Positions 1-8,047 of a stretch of DNA of 64,000 bases are shown here, in pieces. The DNA lies in contig CAWESB010000016.1 of the NCBI GenBank assembly GCA_963811635.1, positions 1-64,000 of the forward strand, read 5' to 3'. The DNA comes from JAIBJN01 sp963811635. GTDB taxonomy: Bacteria; Actinomycetota; Thermoleophilia; Gaiellales; Gaiellaceae. The number at the start of each line of letters is the position of its first letter. The stretch's first letter is position 1. The translations under genes and the position numbers were made by a program. The notes below the pieces were generated by a model that was not told where the DNA came from, made no database searches, and was given only the letters and a program-made list of their open reading frames with translations.

Positions 1-206
1 GCAGCCGCTCCGGCGTAGGGCCGGAAGTTGTAAGCCTCGTTATCCACCGGTTTCAGGTCGACGGAAATCACCTCAAGCTGCCCCGCGAGTTCGGTTGCAT
101 CACGGTTCCACGCATGTAACAGGTCTTCGGCCTCGTCGAGGCTCAAGAAGACTTCGATGAGCGTGCCGAGCTGGCTGGAGCGACGTCGCGGGCCAGCGGG
201 CTCGGT
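1..206 (-). CDS. Unknown protein, partial (runs off left edge)
   Basis: An open frame on the minus strand enters from beyond the left edge and stays open to an in-frame TAG at 207-209. The translation looks protein-like (SLDEAEDLLHAWNRD, then QLEVISVDLKPVDNEAYNF) rather than the arginine/alanine runs typical of shadow frames in GC-rich DNA. No ATG or GTG start is visible. A TTG at 146 is the only conventional candidate, so the 5' end may be damaged like the neighbouring genes. I do not recognise the family. Confidence 0.3.
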
Positions 207-290
207 CTATCCAGCCATGACCGCAGGCCCGTTCGCGTATGCAATTCGGGCGGGTAAGGTACGACCCCCAACTTCCCGGAAGGCTGTCCG

Positions 291-1024
291 ATGAGCGAAC
301 CGATGACCCACCGGGAGCCGATGAAAGGAGTGACGCAGCCTCCGCTAATCGAGCTCGCCGGAGTCGAGAAAGTCTACCGGATGGGAAAGATCGACTATCG
401 GCCTTGCGCGGCGTCGATCTTTCCATCGCCGCAGGAGAGATGGTCGCCGTCGTTGGGCCCTCCGGGAGCGGCAAGTCGACGATCCTCAACATGATCACTG
501 GAATTGATCGGCCGAGGTGCCGGCGCCGGTCACGTTCGACGGCAAGCGCCTCGACGAGATGAGCGAGGAGGAGCTGGCAGTGTGGCGCGGCGCGAACGTC
601 GGCATCATCTTCCAGTTCTTCCAGCTCCTGCCGACGCTCACGGCGGTCGAGAATGCGGTCCTCCCGCTCGACTTTCTGCGGCGCGGCTCCAAGCGGGAGC
701 GATTCGAGCGGGCGCGCCACGACCTCGAGCTGGTCGGACTAGGCGATAAGCTCGATCATCTGCCGGCAGAGCTCTCCGGCGGGGAACAGCAGAGAGTTGC
801 GATAGCGCGTTCCCTTGCAGCCGACCCGAGGCTGATCGTGGGCGACGAACCGACCGGCAACCTCGACACCGTGACCGCGGCGGAGATGTTCGAACTGCTT
901 GAGGGGGCTGAACCGCGAGGACAAGACGATCCTCTTCGTCACACACGATCGCGAGCTGGCAGCGCGCGGGTCCCGGGTGGTCGAATCCGCGACGGCGTCG
1001 TCGTGAGCGGGGTGAGGAGCGAGA
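291..1024 (+). pseudogene. ABC exporter ATPase (MacB/LolD type), frameshifted
   Basis: This is the ATP-binding subunit of a MacB/LolD-type exporter, which would energise the FtsX permease just downstream. The pieces lie in different frames: an N-terminal strand (IELAGVEKVYRMGKIDY), Walker A (VGPSGSGKST) near 455-485, a Q-loop region (GIIFQFFQLLPTLTAVENA), the signature LSGGEQQRVAIARSLAADP, Walker B (LIVGDEPTGNLD), and an H-loop region readable as ILFVTHDRELAARG. Joining them needs at least four frame changes, near 395, 515, 905 (five G where four would keep frame) and 965. That many lesions in 730 bp suggests a dead gene, although clustered sequence errors could give the same picture. The exact 3' end is uncertain. 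Confidence 0.75.
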
Positions 1025-3401
1025 GATTCTCTCCGCCTCGGCTCGTAAGTCGGTCACCGATCTGTCGCGTCGGCGAGCGCGAACGGTCTTCGCCGTCCTG
1101 ACCCTCGCAATCGCGGTGGCGAGCATCTCGTTTCTTCGCGATTCCGACGCTGATCGACCGCGCGATGCAGGAGGAGGTGCGCGCCGGCCGGCTCGCGGAC
1201 GTAACGGTGGCGTTGCGGCCGATCAGGCTCACGGACGAGCAGCTCGCTACTGTTGGCGGCGCTTCCAAACGTCGCCGCAGCCGAAGCGCGTCGAGCGTCG
1301 ATGTGCGGGCGCTCATCGGCGAGCGGCGTGCTCCCGCGCGGGTGGTCGGAGTACGGGATTTCGCACGCCAAAGCGTTGACGTCGTCCGGGTCGACTCAGG
1401 AGCCTTCCCCGGCCCAACCAGCTCCTCGCCGACGTACAGGACGCCAACGTCGGCGTCTACGACGGTCGCGCTGGAGACAGGCTCACCGTTCTCGCCAGGG
1501 GCGGCAAGGAGACGGACTTCGGGATCAGCGGTCGTGGACGCACCCTTCCCGGCGGCGAGCGGGTGCAGGACGACAACGTAATCGTCCTCTACGGGAAGCA
1601 CCAGCACGGTGGCGGCACTGAGCGGGGAGACGGGATACGACGAGCTGGCCCTGCGGCTTGACGACCCGAGCCCGAACGCGGCCCGGCAGACGGTCGAGGA
1701 CGTGCGCCGCTTCCTGACCACGGTACCGGGGATCACCGGATTCGCGGACCTGCCGGAAGTACGCGCTCTCGGCGATTGGCCGGGGAAGTCGGACACGGAG
1801 ACATTCGCCCAACTCTTGAGCGTGATCACGATCCTGGCGCTGCTCTCGGCAGTGGTCTTGATCTCGAACACGATGAGCACGCTCGTGGCGGAGCAGACAC
1901 GCGAGATCGGGATCATGCGCGCGGTCGGTGCGCGCCGCCGCCAGGTGACGCTCGTCTACTTGAGAACGACGTTGCTGCTCGGTGCGCTCGGGGGGTTCGT
2001 CGGCATCGTGCTGGGGATACTGCTCTCCAGCCTCCTCGCCCGCTACTTCGGTTCGCTCTACTGGGCGGTCGACGTCGGCTTCGGCATCGACCCAATCGTG
2101 CTGCTCGTCAGCATCCTGGTGGGACTCTTGGCCCCGCCGCTTGCGGCGCTACCGGCGATACGCCGCGGCCTGCGCGTCGATCTTCGTGAGTCACTCGAAG
2201 CAAGTGGCTCTGCGCTCGGGGAGCAGGACGCTGCCGACCGGGCCCTGCGGCGTGCCGCCTTTCTCCCGCGGGCGATGCAGATCGGGCTGCGGAACGTCGG
2301 TCGCCGCAAGCGGCGGAGCCTCGCCACGGCCTTGATCGTCGCACTGGCGGTCGGCAACCTGCTCGCGGTCCTCGCCCTCTCGCAGGCGGCGACGCGGGCC
2401 ACCGCTCGTCCTGGGCGGATCACCTCGAGGACGTGCAGATTTCGACCGGCGGGCGAGCGCTCTTCGACGAGCGCGCCCAGCGCGTGATCGGCTCGACGCC
2501 CGGTGTCGCCGAGGCAGAGCCGGTCCTCAAGAACACGGTCGCGCTCGAGGGCAGGGAGGCATTTGTGTGGGGCGTGGAGCAAGCGCCGCTCTTCCGGTAC
2601 CGCATGGACGAAGGCCGCTGGTTCACCGGCGGCGAGGAGCAGGCCCGCGAGCGGGTCGCCGTGATCGAGCGCAACATTGCCCAGAACCTCGACGTCGAGG
2701 TCGGCGACCGGGTCGCCCTTTCCACCGCAGCGGGGAATGCCGACTTCCGCATCGTTGGAATCGCGAAAAACCAACAGGAGGATGGGACGGCGCTCTTCAT
2801 CCCCTTGACGACGGCGCGGTCGCTGCTCGGGGAGCCTGCGGGGGCGAGCAGCTACTGGATCAAGACGGAAGCGCCGGACGCTGCTTTCGTCGACCGCGCC
2901 ACGAATCTTCTCGAGGATCGGCTGGCGGGCCTTGGCTACGAGGTGACCAGCGAGATCAAGCATGTCGCCGAGCAGGACGAGGTCACGGCTAACCGCACGC
3001 TCACGACTACGATCGCCCTGCTCGGGTTCGTGATCGTGGCGATGAGTATGGTCGGGCTCGCCAACGCAATCACGACAACTGTGCTCGAGCGCACGCGCGA
3101 GATCGGCATCCTCCGCAGCATCGGCGCGCGCGCACGCGATGTTCGTCGAATCTTTACGACGGAAGGGGTCGCACTCGCAGTCGGCGGATGGCTCCTCGGT
3201 GTCCCGCTTGGTTACGCGCTTGACCGGCTGCTCGTCTGGCTGGTCTGGAAGGTCGTCGATGTCCGACTTCCGGTCATCTTCCCGCCCTGGAACCTCCTCA
3301 TCGTCCTTGTCGGGACCGTCGCGCTGGCACTCGTCGTGCTCTTCTTTCCGGTGCGACGCGCCGTTCGCTTCCGGCCCGGGGACGCGCTTCGCTACGTCTG
3401 A
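1025..3401 (+). pseudogene. FtsX/MacB-family ABC permease, frameshifted
   Basis: This is a large two-unit FtsX-type permease that would pair with the ATPase upstream. A first helix region (TVFAVLTLAIAVASISFL) is followed by a damaged extracytoplasmic stretch at about 1140-1610. An intact block at 1609-2430 carries the FtsX core (TREIGIMRAVGARRRQVTLV) with several membrane helices. Another frame change near 2420 leads into a second MacB periplasmic-like domain and a second FtsX core (RTREIGILRSIGARARDV), ending VRRAVRFRPGDALRYV at the stop. At least five frame changes are needed, mostly between 1130 and 1610. The two-core architecture is typical of actinobacterial FtsX permeases of about 800 residues. 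Loss of function is inferred. Confidence 0.75.
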
Positions 3402-3439
3402 GGAACGCCACCAGCGCGTAACACAGGCGGTCAAGTGGG

Positions 3440-3830
3440 CTCCCGGGAACCCGCGCATGCCTTCCGTTTACCCTGCGACCCGCGGCGATGGCAAGTCCAA
3501 CCGCGAGGTAGGCGAGCGGGCTGAGTGCCGCAACCCACCAACCAAGCCGGGACCGCCGACGGACGAGTCGTCGTAGGAGAACCGCACTGCCGCTACGGCC
3601 GCCGATCCATGCGGTCACGGCGAAGGCCGCGAGGGTCCAGCGAGGGCGGGAAAGTGAGTCGGCCACCCTTCGCCCTGGCGCACCGTTTCGCCAAGGGCGA
3701 GCAGCGTGAAGCTCCATCCCCATGAAATGGCGCAGGCAAGGAAATAGAAGGCGACGGCCGGACGCACACTCGGCGGTCCCGGGTCATGTGGCGCTCCAGC
3801 AACTTCACCACTCGAATGCCGCGCAGCCAC
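3440..3830 (-). pseudogene. CPBP-family membrane protease, N-terminal fragment
   Basis: Two minus-strand frames combine into the start of a CPBP (CAAX protease / bacteriocin-processing) intramembrane protease. The first piece begins near 3830 and reads VAFYFLACAISWGWSFTLLA. After a frame change near 3640, the second reads LAAFAVTAWIGGRSG, then LLRRLVRRR, GWWVAALSPLAYLAVGLAIA. This matches the usual first three helices of the family. The conserved EE..R and H motifs of the active site, expected further downstream, are absent because recognisable sequence stops near 3440 against the convergent permease. It is therefore a truncated, frameshifted remnant. The family call rests on helix pattern and motif memory. 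Confidence 0.5.
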
Positions 3831-4313
3831 GAACTCAGTCCGAGCGGAATGTCTCTTCTTGCTGAAGCGCTGCGACGATCTCTGTTAATCGACTGAACCC
3901 AGGACGCGGTTTCGTCTTGCCCCTTTGCCCTGAGAGCAGAAGAGGGCGGATCATGTCATCGCCGCGGGACACCATGCCTCGCGCGGTCAGCCATCGGACG
4001 GCACCGTTTCGGGGTTTGTCCGCAAGGTCGATCTGCGTTCGCACCGATGTGGCTAGTTTGCCCCACTAGAAAGCTGGAACTTGGAGGGCAATGTGAAGCT
4101 GGTCGTGAACAAGCGAATCGGAGGGCGGCGCATCCTACTCGTGCTGGCCTCCCGTCCGAGCCGGCCGCGACCCAGCGCAGTCGAACTGACGGTGGCGGGC
4201 GTGGCGGCGGCAACGGCCGCCTACCTGATCCACCGCATCGGTAGGCGTTCGGGAGCAACGGACGAGGAGACACGCGTCGCCCCGCCCGGGGGACCAGCTC
4301 GTCACGCGTCCGA
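3831..4313. other. Gap between remnants; no convincing gene
   Basis: About 480 bp separate the CPBP fragment from the second permease tail. A plus-strand frame at 4081-4317 has one possible membrane helix (VELTVAGVAAATAAYLIHRI) and could be a small membrane protein or another remnant. I cannot assign it. Nothing else here looks coding. Confidence 0.3.
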
Positions 4314-4427
4314 ATGAACCTGCTGATCGCACTTGTCGGGACGGTCGTCCTCGCTCTGCTGATCATGCGGATTCCGTTGCGGCGGGCCGTCCGCTTCAAG
4401 CCCGGCGAGGCGATCAGGTATGCGTGA
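4314..4427 (+). pseudogene. C-terminal tail of a second FtsX permease
   Basis: These 37 codons end in VRFKPGEAIRYA and stop. They match residue for residue in pattern the last 37 codons of the permease ending at 3401 (NLLIVLVGTVALALVV then RRAVRFRPGDALRYV). This is the last transmembrane helix plus the conserved cytoplasmic tail of an FtsX permease. Nothing upstream belongs to such a protein, so it is the stub of a paralogue whose body has been deleted. The stub's stop codon overlaps the start of the hydrolase (ATGCGTGA at 4420-4427), which suggests the two genes were once translationally coupled. Confidence 0.7.
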
Positions 4428-5732
4428 GCGGGTGCTGCCCCATCCGGTAACGCGGCCGTGGACACGGCTCCGCGCGCGGGCACGTCGGGCGGCGACCCAA
4501 CCCGACGTCCTCGTTTTCTCCGGCGCGATGGCGATCCTGGCTCTGCACGCTGCCGTGGACTCGTTCATCGCGCCCGAGCCGGGGACGGGCCCCTCGATCA
4601 CCTGCTGCGAGGGTCGGTTTCGCTTGCAATCCTCGTGATTGCGGCGCTCTCCTACCCGCGCCTCCCAGCTGGGGGGCGCGTGGCCCTCGCCGCAGTCTTC
4701 GGTGCGCTGGCGCTCGAGGGAGCCGTCCTGGCGATCGCCGACGCGCGCGCCGTCGGAGCCCGCGGGGAGGACTGGACGGGCTTCCTTTTGATTCCGGTCG
4801 GGCTCTTGCTTCTGGGTTCGGCGGGAGTCTTGCTGTGGGGTTCGCGCAAGCCCGGCCGCTTCCGCTGGCTTCGCCGTGTCGGGATTGGCCTCGGCACCGT
4901 CCTTGTCGCCTATTGGCTGGTACTGCCGGTCGGACTGGCGATCCTCGCCACCCACCGTCCGCGGGCGGCCGTCGAGCCGGCCGACCTCGGCAGGCCGTAC
5001 GAGACGGTGACGCTGCGGACGAGCGACGGCCTGAAGCTTGCGGCCTGGTACGTGCCCTCGCGCAACGGCGCGGCGGTAATCTCGTATCCGACCCGTCAGG
5101 GCAAGCTGCCGCAGGCGCGCATGCTCGCCCGCCACGGGTACGGCGTCCTTCTCCTCGACGCGCGTGGATACGACGGCAGCGAGGGCGACCCGAACCTCTT
5201 CGGCTGGGATGACGCCAAGGACATCGGCGCCGCCGTCGCCTGGTTGCAGCAGCGGCCGGACGTGAAAGACGGCCGCATCGGCGGCATCGGCTTCTCGGTC
5301 GGTGGCGAGATGATGCTCCAGACAGCGGCTTCCAACCCGGGCCTGCGCGCTGTCGTTTCGGAGGGCGCGGGCGTGCGCTCAGTCCGCGAGGACCTCCTAC
5401 GCGGCCCGCGGGGATGGTTCGCGCTGCCCGGGGCGGCGGTCCAGTCAGCCGCGCTCGCCGTGATGAGCGGTACTCCGCCACCACCGGCGCTCGACGACAT
5501 CGTCGGGCGAATCGCTCCCCGCTCGGTCTTCCTCATCTACGCCGGTCACGGGGCAGGGGGCGAGGAGTTCAACCCTGACTACTTCATGGCGGCCTCTCAG
5601 CCGAAGGCCCTGTGGAAGATCGACGAGGCCGGACATGTCGGTGGCTTCGACGCTCGCCCGCGCGAGTATGAGGAGCGCGTCACCGACTTCTTCAACAGGT
5701 TCCTACTCGAGGCAGCAGCGGTCACCGAATGA
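4420..5732 (+). CDS. Membrane-anchored alpha/beta hydrolase, one frameshift
   Basis: The N-terminal third is a bundle of membrane helices (LAILVIAALSYPRL, LLIPVGLLLLGSAGVLL, VGIGLGTVLVAYWLVLPVGLAIL). It is followed by an alpha/beta hydrolase domain with GLKLAAWYVPSRNGAAV, a nucleophile elbow GIGFSVGGEM (Ser of GFSVG) and a late His in DEAGHVGGF. The frame starting at 4420 reaches residue ~57 and must then shift near 4590-4594, in a run of four C, into the frame ending at 5732. One missing base restores 437 codons, almost the length of the paralogue at 19989-21314, which has the same layout. It could be a working gene with a sequence error or a recent pseudogene. The substrate is unknown; the fold allows an esterase, lipase or peptidase role at the membrane. 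Confidence 0.75.
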
Positions 5733-5849
5733 CCCAAGGGCGAGTGTCGGCGCGCCGCCAGCTCCACCTTTCGCTCAAACCCGTATGGTGGGCTTCGTCG
5801 CCTCAGAAGCAGTGGACGCCGTCAGAACGCTCGACGGCGCACCTTGCTC

Positions 5850-6281
5850 TCATGCTTCGAGAACGCGCTTCAGATTCGTCCAGATGGTTCGCTCTTGCCG
5901 CTCGCCCACGCGAGAGACGATCGGGCCCATCAGCCTAAGAAAGCCACGCGGCCTCGCATCCCAGGCCCACCGCATCCGCGTTCCCTCCGGAACCGAATCG
6001 AAGGTCAAGCTTCCTACAATGTCCATGTTCGACAGACGCGTCGACGACTCGAGCCGGCTCGGTCGTTCGTAGCGTGTGATCTCGATCGTCATCTCGGCGG
6101 ACCCTCGCCTTGTCGCCGTCTCGGCACGGAACTGCGTCCCAACGCCGATCGGGCCATCCGAAACTTTCTCCGCGCGAATCATGCGTGGGTTGTATCGCGG
6201 TTCGTTGCGTTCATCGGCAACGAAGTCGAACACCTCGTCCAGTGGTCGCTTGATCACAATGTCGCCTTCTATGTGCGCCAT
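5850..6281 (-). CDS. SRPBCC (START-like) family protein
   Basis: A 143-residue protein of the SRPBCC/polyketide-cyclase fold. It starts with IEGDIVIKRPLDEVFDFVADERNEP, the usual strand and helix lining the hydrophobic pocket, continues with strands typical of the helix-grip fold, and ends in the long C-terminal helix (ERTIWTNLKRVLEA). Length is normal for the family. Members bind small hydrophobic ligands or act as stress and dehydrase-type enzymes; nothing here identifies the ligand. It stands alone between a remnant and the hydrolase. A second SRPBCC protein lies at 19503-19982. Confidence 0.8.
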   Translation of the reverse strand: MAHIEGDIVIKRPLDEVFDFVADERNEPRYNPRMIRAEKVSDGPIGVGTQFRAETATRRGSAEMTIEITRYERPSRLESSTRLSNMDIVGSLTFDSVPEGTRMRWAWDARPRGFLRLMGPIVSRVGERQERTIWTNLKRVLEA

Positions 6282-6367
6282 GACGATTAGGGCGACGCAT
6301 CCTTCGTTGTTGAGCTGGGCGCCTACCTGAGCGTTTTATCCGTGAAGAACCTCCCAGTGCGGTCACG

Positions 6368-6577
6368 TTATTTGCGGCGTGGGGGGATGCGAGGGACCAG
6401 CCGATTGGAGCAGGCAACGAGCGTGACCCGAAGCCACTCGCTCCGGGAGCTCGTCCACACGGCCATGCCGAGCATCCAGGGGAAGAAGGGCAGCCATAGA
6501 ACGATCTCGACCAGGAGCGGAAGATCGCGAATGGCGCTCCAGAGCCCCTCGAGCTTGTCAGTAAAGAGCAGGATGCT
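6368..6577 (-). pseudogene. Truncated inverted copy of the membrane gene at 14040-14351
   Basis: On the minus strand this stretch reads ILLFTDKLEGLWSAIRDLPL, then VEIVLWLPFFPWMLGMAVWT, the same protein as the plus-strand gene at 14040-14351. I count about ten mismatches over the first 165 bases. Two small deletions then garble the last residues before the TAA at 6368-6370. The first ~35 codons, including the start, are missing: upstream there is an in-frame TGA and no start codon. It is a decayed duplicate lying inverted about 7.5 kb from its parent. Confidence 0.8.
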
Positions 6578-6656
6578 CTCGCGGACAGGCCCTCATGGCA
6601 CAGGACAGGAGAGCGCCCGAGGCCTGGGCGCCCTCCTGGCTCAACCTCCTCACCTA

Positions 6657-7037
6657 CTAGCGGCTCGATCGAATCCGTTCCACTGCTCGGTCAATCTCCG
6701 TCTGGGTTGTCGGGCGGTCGAAGTAGACCTTGACCGCGTCGAGAAGGACGAAGAAGCCCCAGACGAGCGCGACGTAGAGAACCCAGGGCTCCCAGTCGCC
6801 CGGATTGCCGTTGTCGCTCAGTCGCTCGAAGGGGCCGTTGTCCTGCCACTCGACGAGCACCCAGATACCGGTCAGGGCCGTCATCCCGAGCAGGAAGATG
6901 GCGACCTCTCGCTTGAGCTTGTGGACGCGCTCCACATGCTTGCGCGCCCACGCGCGGAGCTCGCTATCCGGCTCAGGCGCGACGAGGCTGGGCTGGGTCT
7001 CCGGAACCGCCTTTCGCTCGAGCATCCCAGTCGGCAC
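6657..7037 (-). CDS. 2TM domain-containing small membrane protein
   Basis: About 126 residues. A hydrophilic N-terminus with a basic helix (ELRAWARKHVERVHKLKREV) precedes two membrane helices (AIFLLGMTALTGIWVLV and WVLYVALVWGFFVLLDAVKV), the layout of the 2TM domain family. The start is set by an unusually complete Shine-Dalgarno, AAAGGAGGTGATC, 8 nt before GTG at 7037. The earlier in-frame GTG at 7046 lies inside that site and is rejected. Members often sit near regulators or histidine kinases, but none is adjacent here. The function is unknown. Confidence 0.65.
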   Translation of the reverse strand: MPTGMLERKAVPETQPSLVAPEPDSELRAWARKHVERVHKLKREVAIFLLGMTALTGIWVLVEWQDNGPFERLSDNGNPGDWEPWVLYVALVWGFFVLLDAVKVYFDRPTTQTEIDRAVERIRSSR

Positions 7038-7046
7038 GGTGATCAC

Positions 7047-7563
7047 CTCCTTTCAGGCTGGCCTTGAGGCGCGCCTGGGTCGGAGAATCGCTGCCGATCG
7101 CCCGGCGGCATCGGACCAGGAGGCGTGGATGGCATGGCGCGAGGCTAGTGGCCCAGTTCCTTCCTCCGGATCAGCCCGTCGTGTCAGCCGCCGAACATGC
7201 TGGGCAGGCGCGGACCCGTACTTTCAGCACGGCAAGCGGGTCCGCGGCGCCAGTTGCACCTGGCTCGGGTGGCGTCATGTCTCGGTCTGGGACAGCTCAT
7301 GCAACTACTGACTCTCGCGGCCAGGAAAACCGTGATGAACAGCGGGAAATGAGTTGGCGCAACTAGCCGGCCGGCGGGTGGTTGAGTCTGTAGTTGCAGC
7401 TACAGAGTCATGCTTTTTGCCTGCAAAACAGCCGCTTCTTGAATTTCACCCAGAAACGGGCTCCGCTAGTTGCAGCTGCACACCCATGCAGGGCGGATTC
7501 TGGCTCGACTAAGCACTAGACCGTGAGATCGACTTAGCAGATCGCCGACGGCGTGAGCGCGTC
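7047..7563. other. Non-coding gap with repeated octamer
   Basis: No frame here looks coding on either strand. The stretch is more AT-rich than its surroundings around 7380-7460 and carries four copies of a TAGTTGCA-type octamer, listed separately. Promoters for the divergently placed neighbours could lie here, but none is clear. Confidence 0.4.
7300..7474. repeat. Four TAGTTGCA/TGCAACTA octamers
   Basis: The octamer TGCAACTA occurs at 7300-7307 and, with one mismatch, at about 7358-7365. Its complement TAGTTGCA occurs at 7391-7398 and 7467-7474. The copy at 7390-7403 sits in a near-palindrome (GTAGTTGCAGCTAC), and the first and third copies share flanking bases (GAGTCAG/GAGTCTG) in inverted orientation. 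This may be an operator set or the debris of an inverted repeat element. Confidence 0.4.
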
Positions 7564-8007
7564 CTAGGTCTGAAAGTGAACGCCGGCGACGATCTCGACG
7601 GCGATTATTGCCGCGACCACGAAGTCGACCACGAGGCAGAACGGAGGCCACCACTTCGTGTTGGCCACGAACTGAGTGCGGTGCTGCCAGAGGTCCTTCA
7701 AGCCATGACCGGCGAGGCCGACGACAAGCAGCCACGGTGTGCCGGTGATCGCTGCGGCGGCGATGATGATGAATCCGCTGGCGACGCCGGTTTCGACAGC
7801 GATGACCTTCCAGCGCCCATCGCCGCCGACTGCGAGACCGATGTAGATGGGGGCGATCACCGCCAGCCCGAGCGCGTAGACGGTGGCTGTGTCCAGCCAC
7901 CAAAGGGCCAGCGGTGTAGCCGCCTGCGCGACTCCCACGACCACTCCCCAGAAAACCGGGCCTCGAAGGCCCGCGTGGAACGGCTGTGTCGTAGCTGTCG
8001 TGCTCAC
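7564..8007 (-). CDS. Four-helix membrane protein, unknown function
   Basis: A 147-residue protein starting with GTG at 8007. Four hydrophobic helices are visible: VFWGVVVGVAQAATPLAL, VYALGLAVIAPIYIGLAV, ASGFIIIAAAAITGTPWLLVVGLAG and FCLVVDFVVAAIIAVEIVAG. A loop with GHGLKDLWQHRTQFV between the last two contains a His and charged residues. It lies 40 bp downstream of the multicopper oxidase on the same strand and is probably cotranscribed with it and the flavoprotein. I do not recognise the family. Confidence 0.7.
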   Translation of the reverse strand: MSTTATTQPFHAGLRGPVFWGVVVGVAQAATPLALWWLDTATVYALGLAVIAPIYIGLAVGGDGRWKVIAVETGVASGFIIIAAAAITGTPWLLVVGLAGHGLKDLWQHRTQFVANTKWWPPFCLVVDFVVAAIIAVEIVAGVHFQT

Positions 8008-8047
8008 GACGCCTTCGGAGTGGTGCGCCGCCCGCGCGTGATACTCA

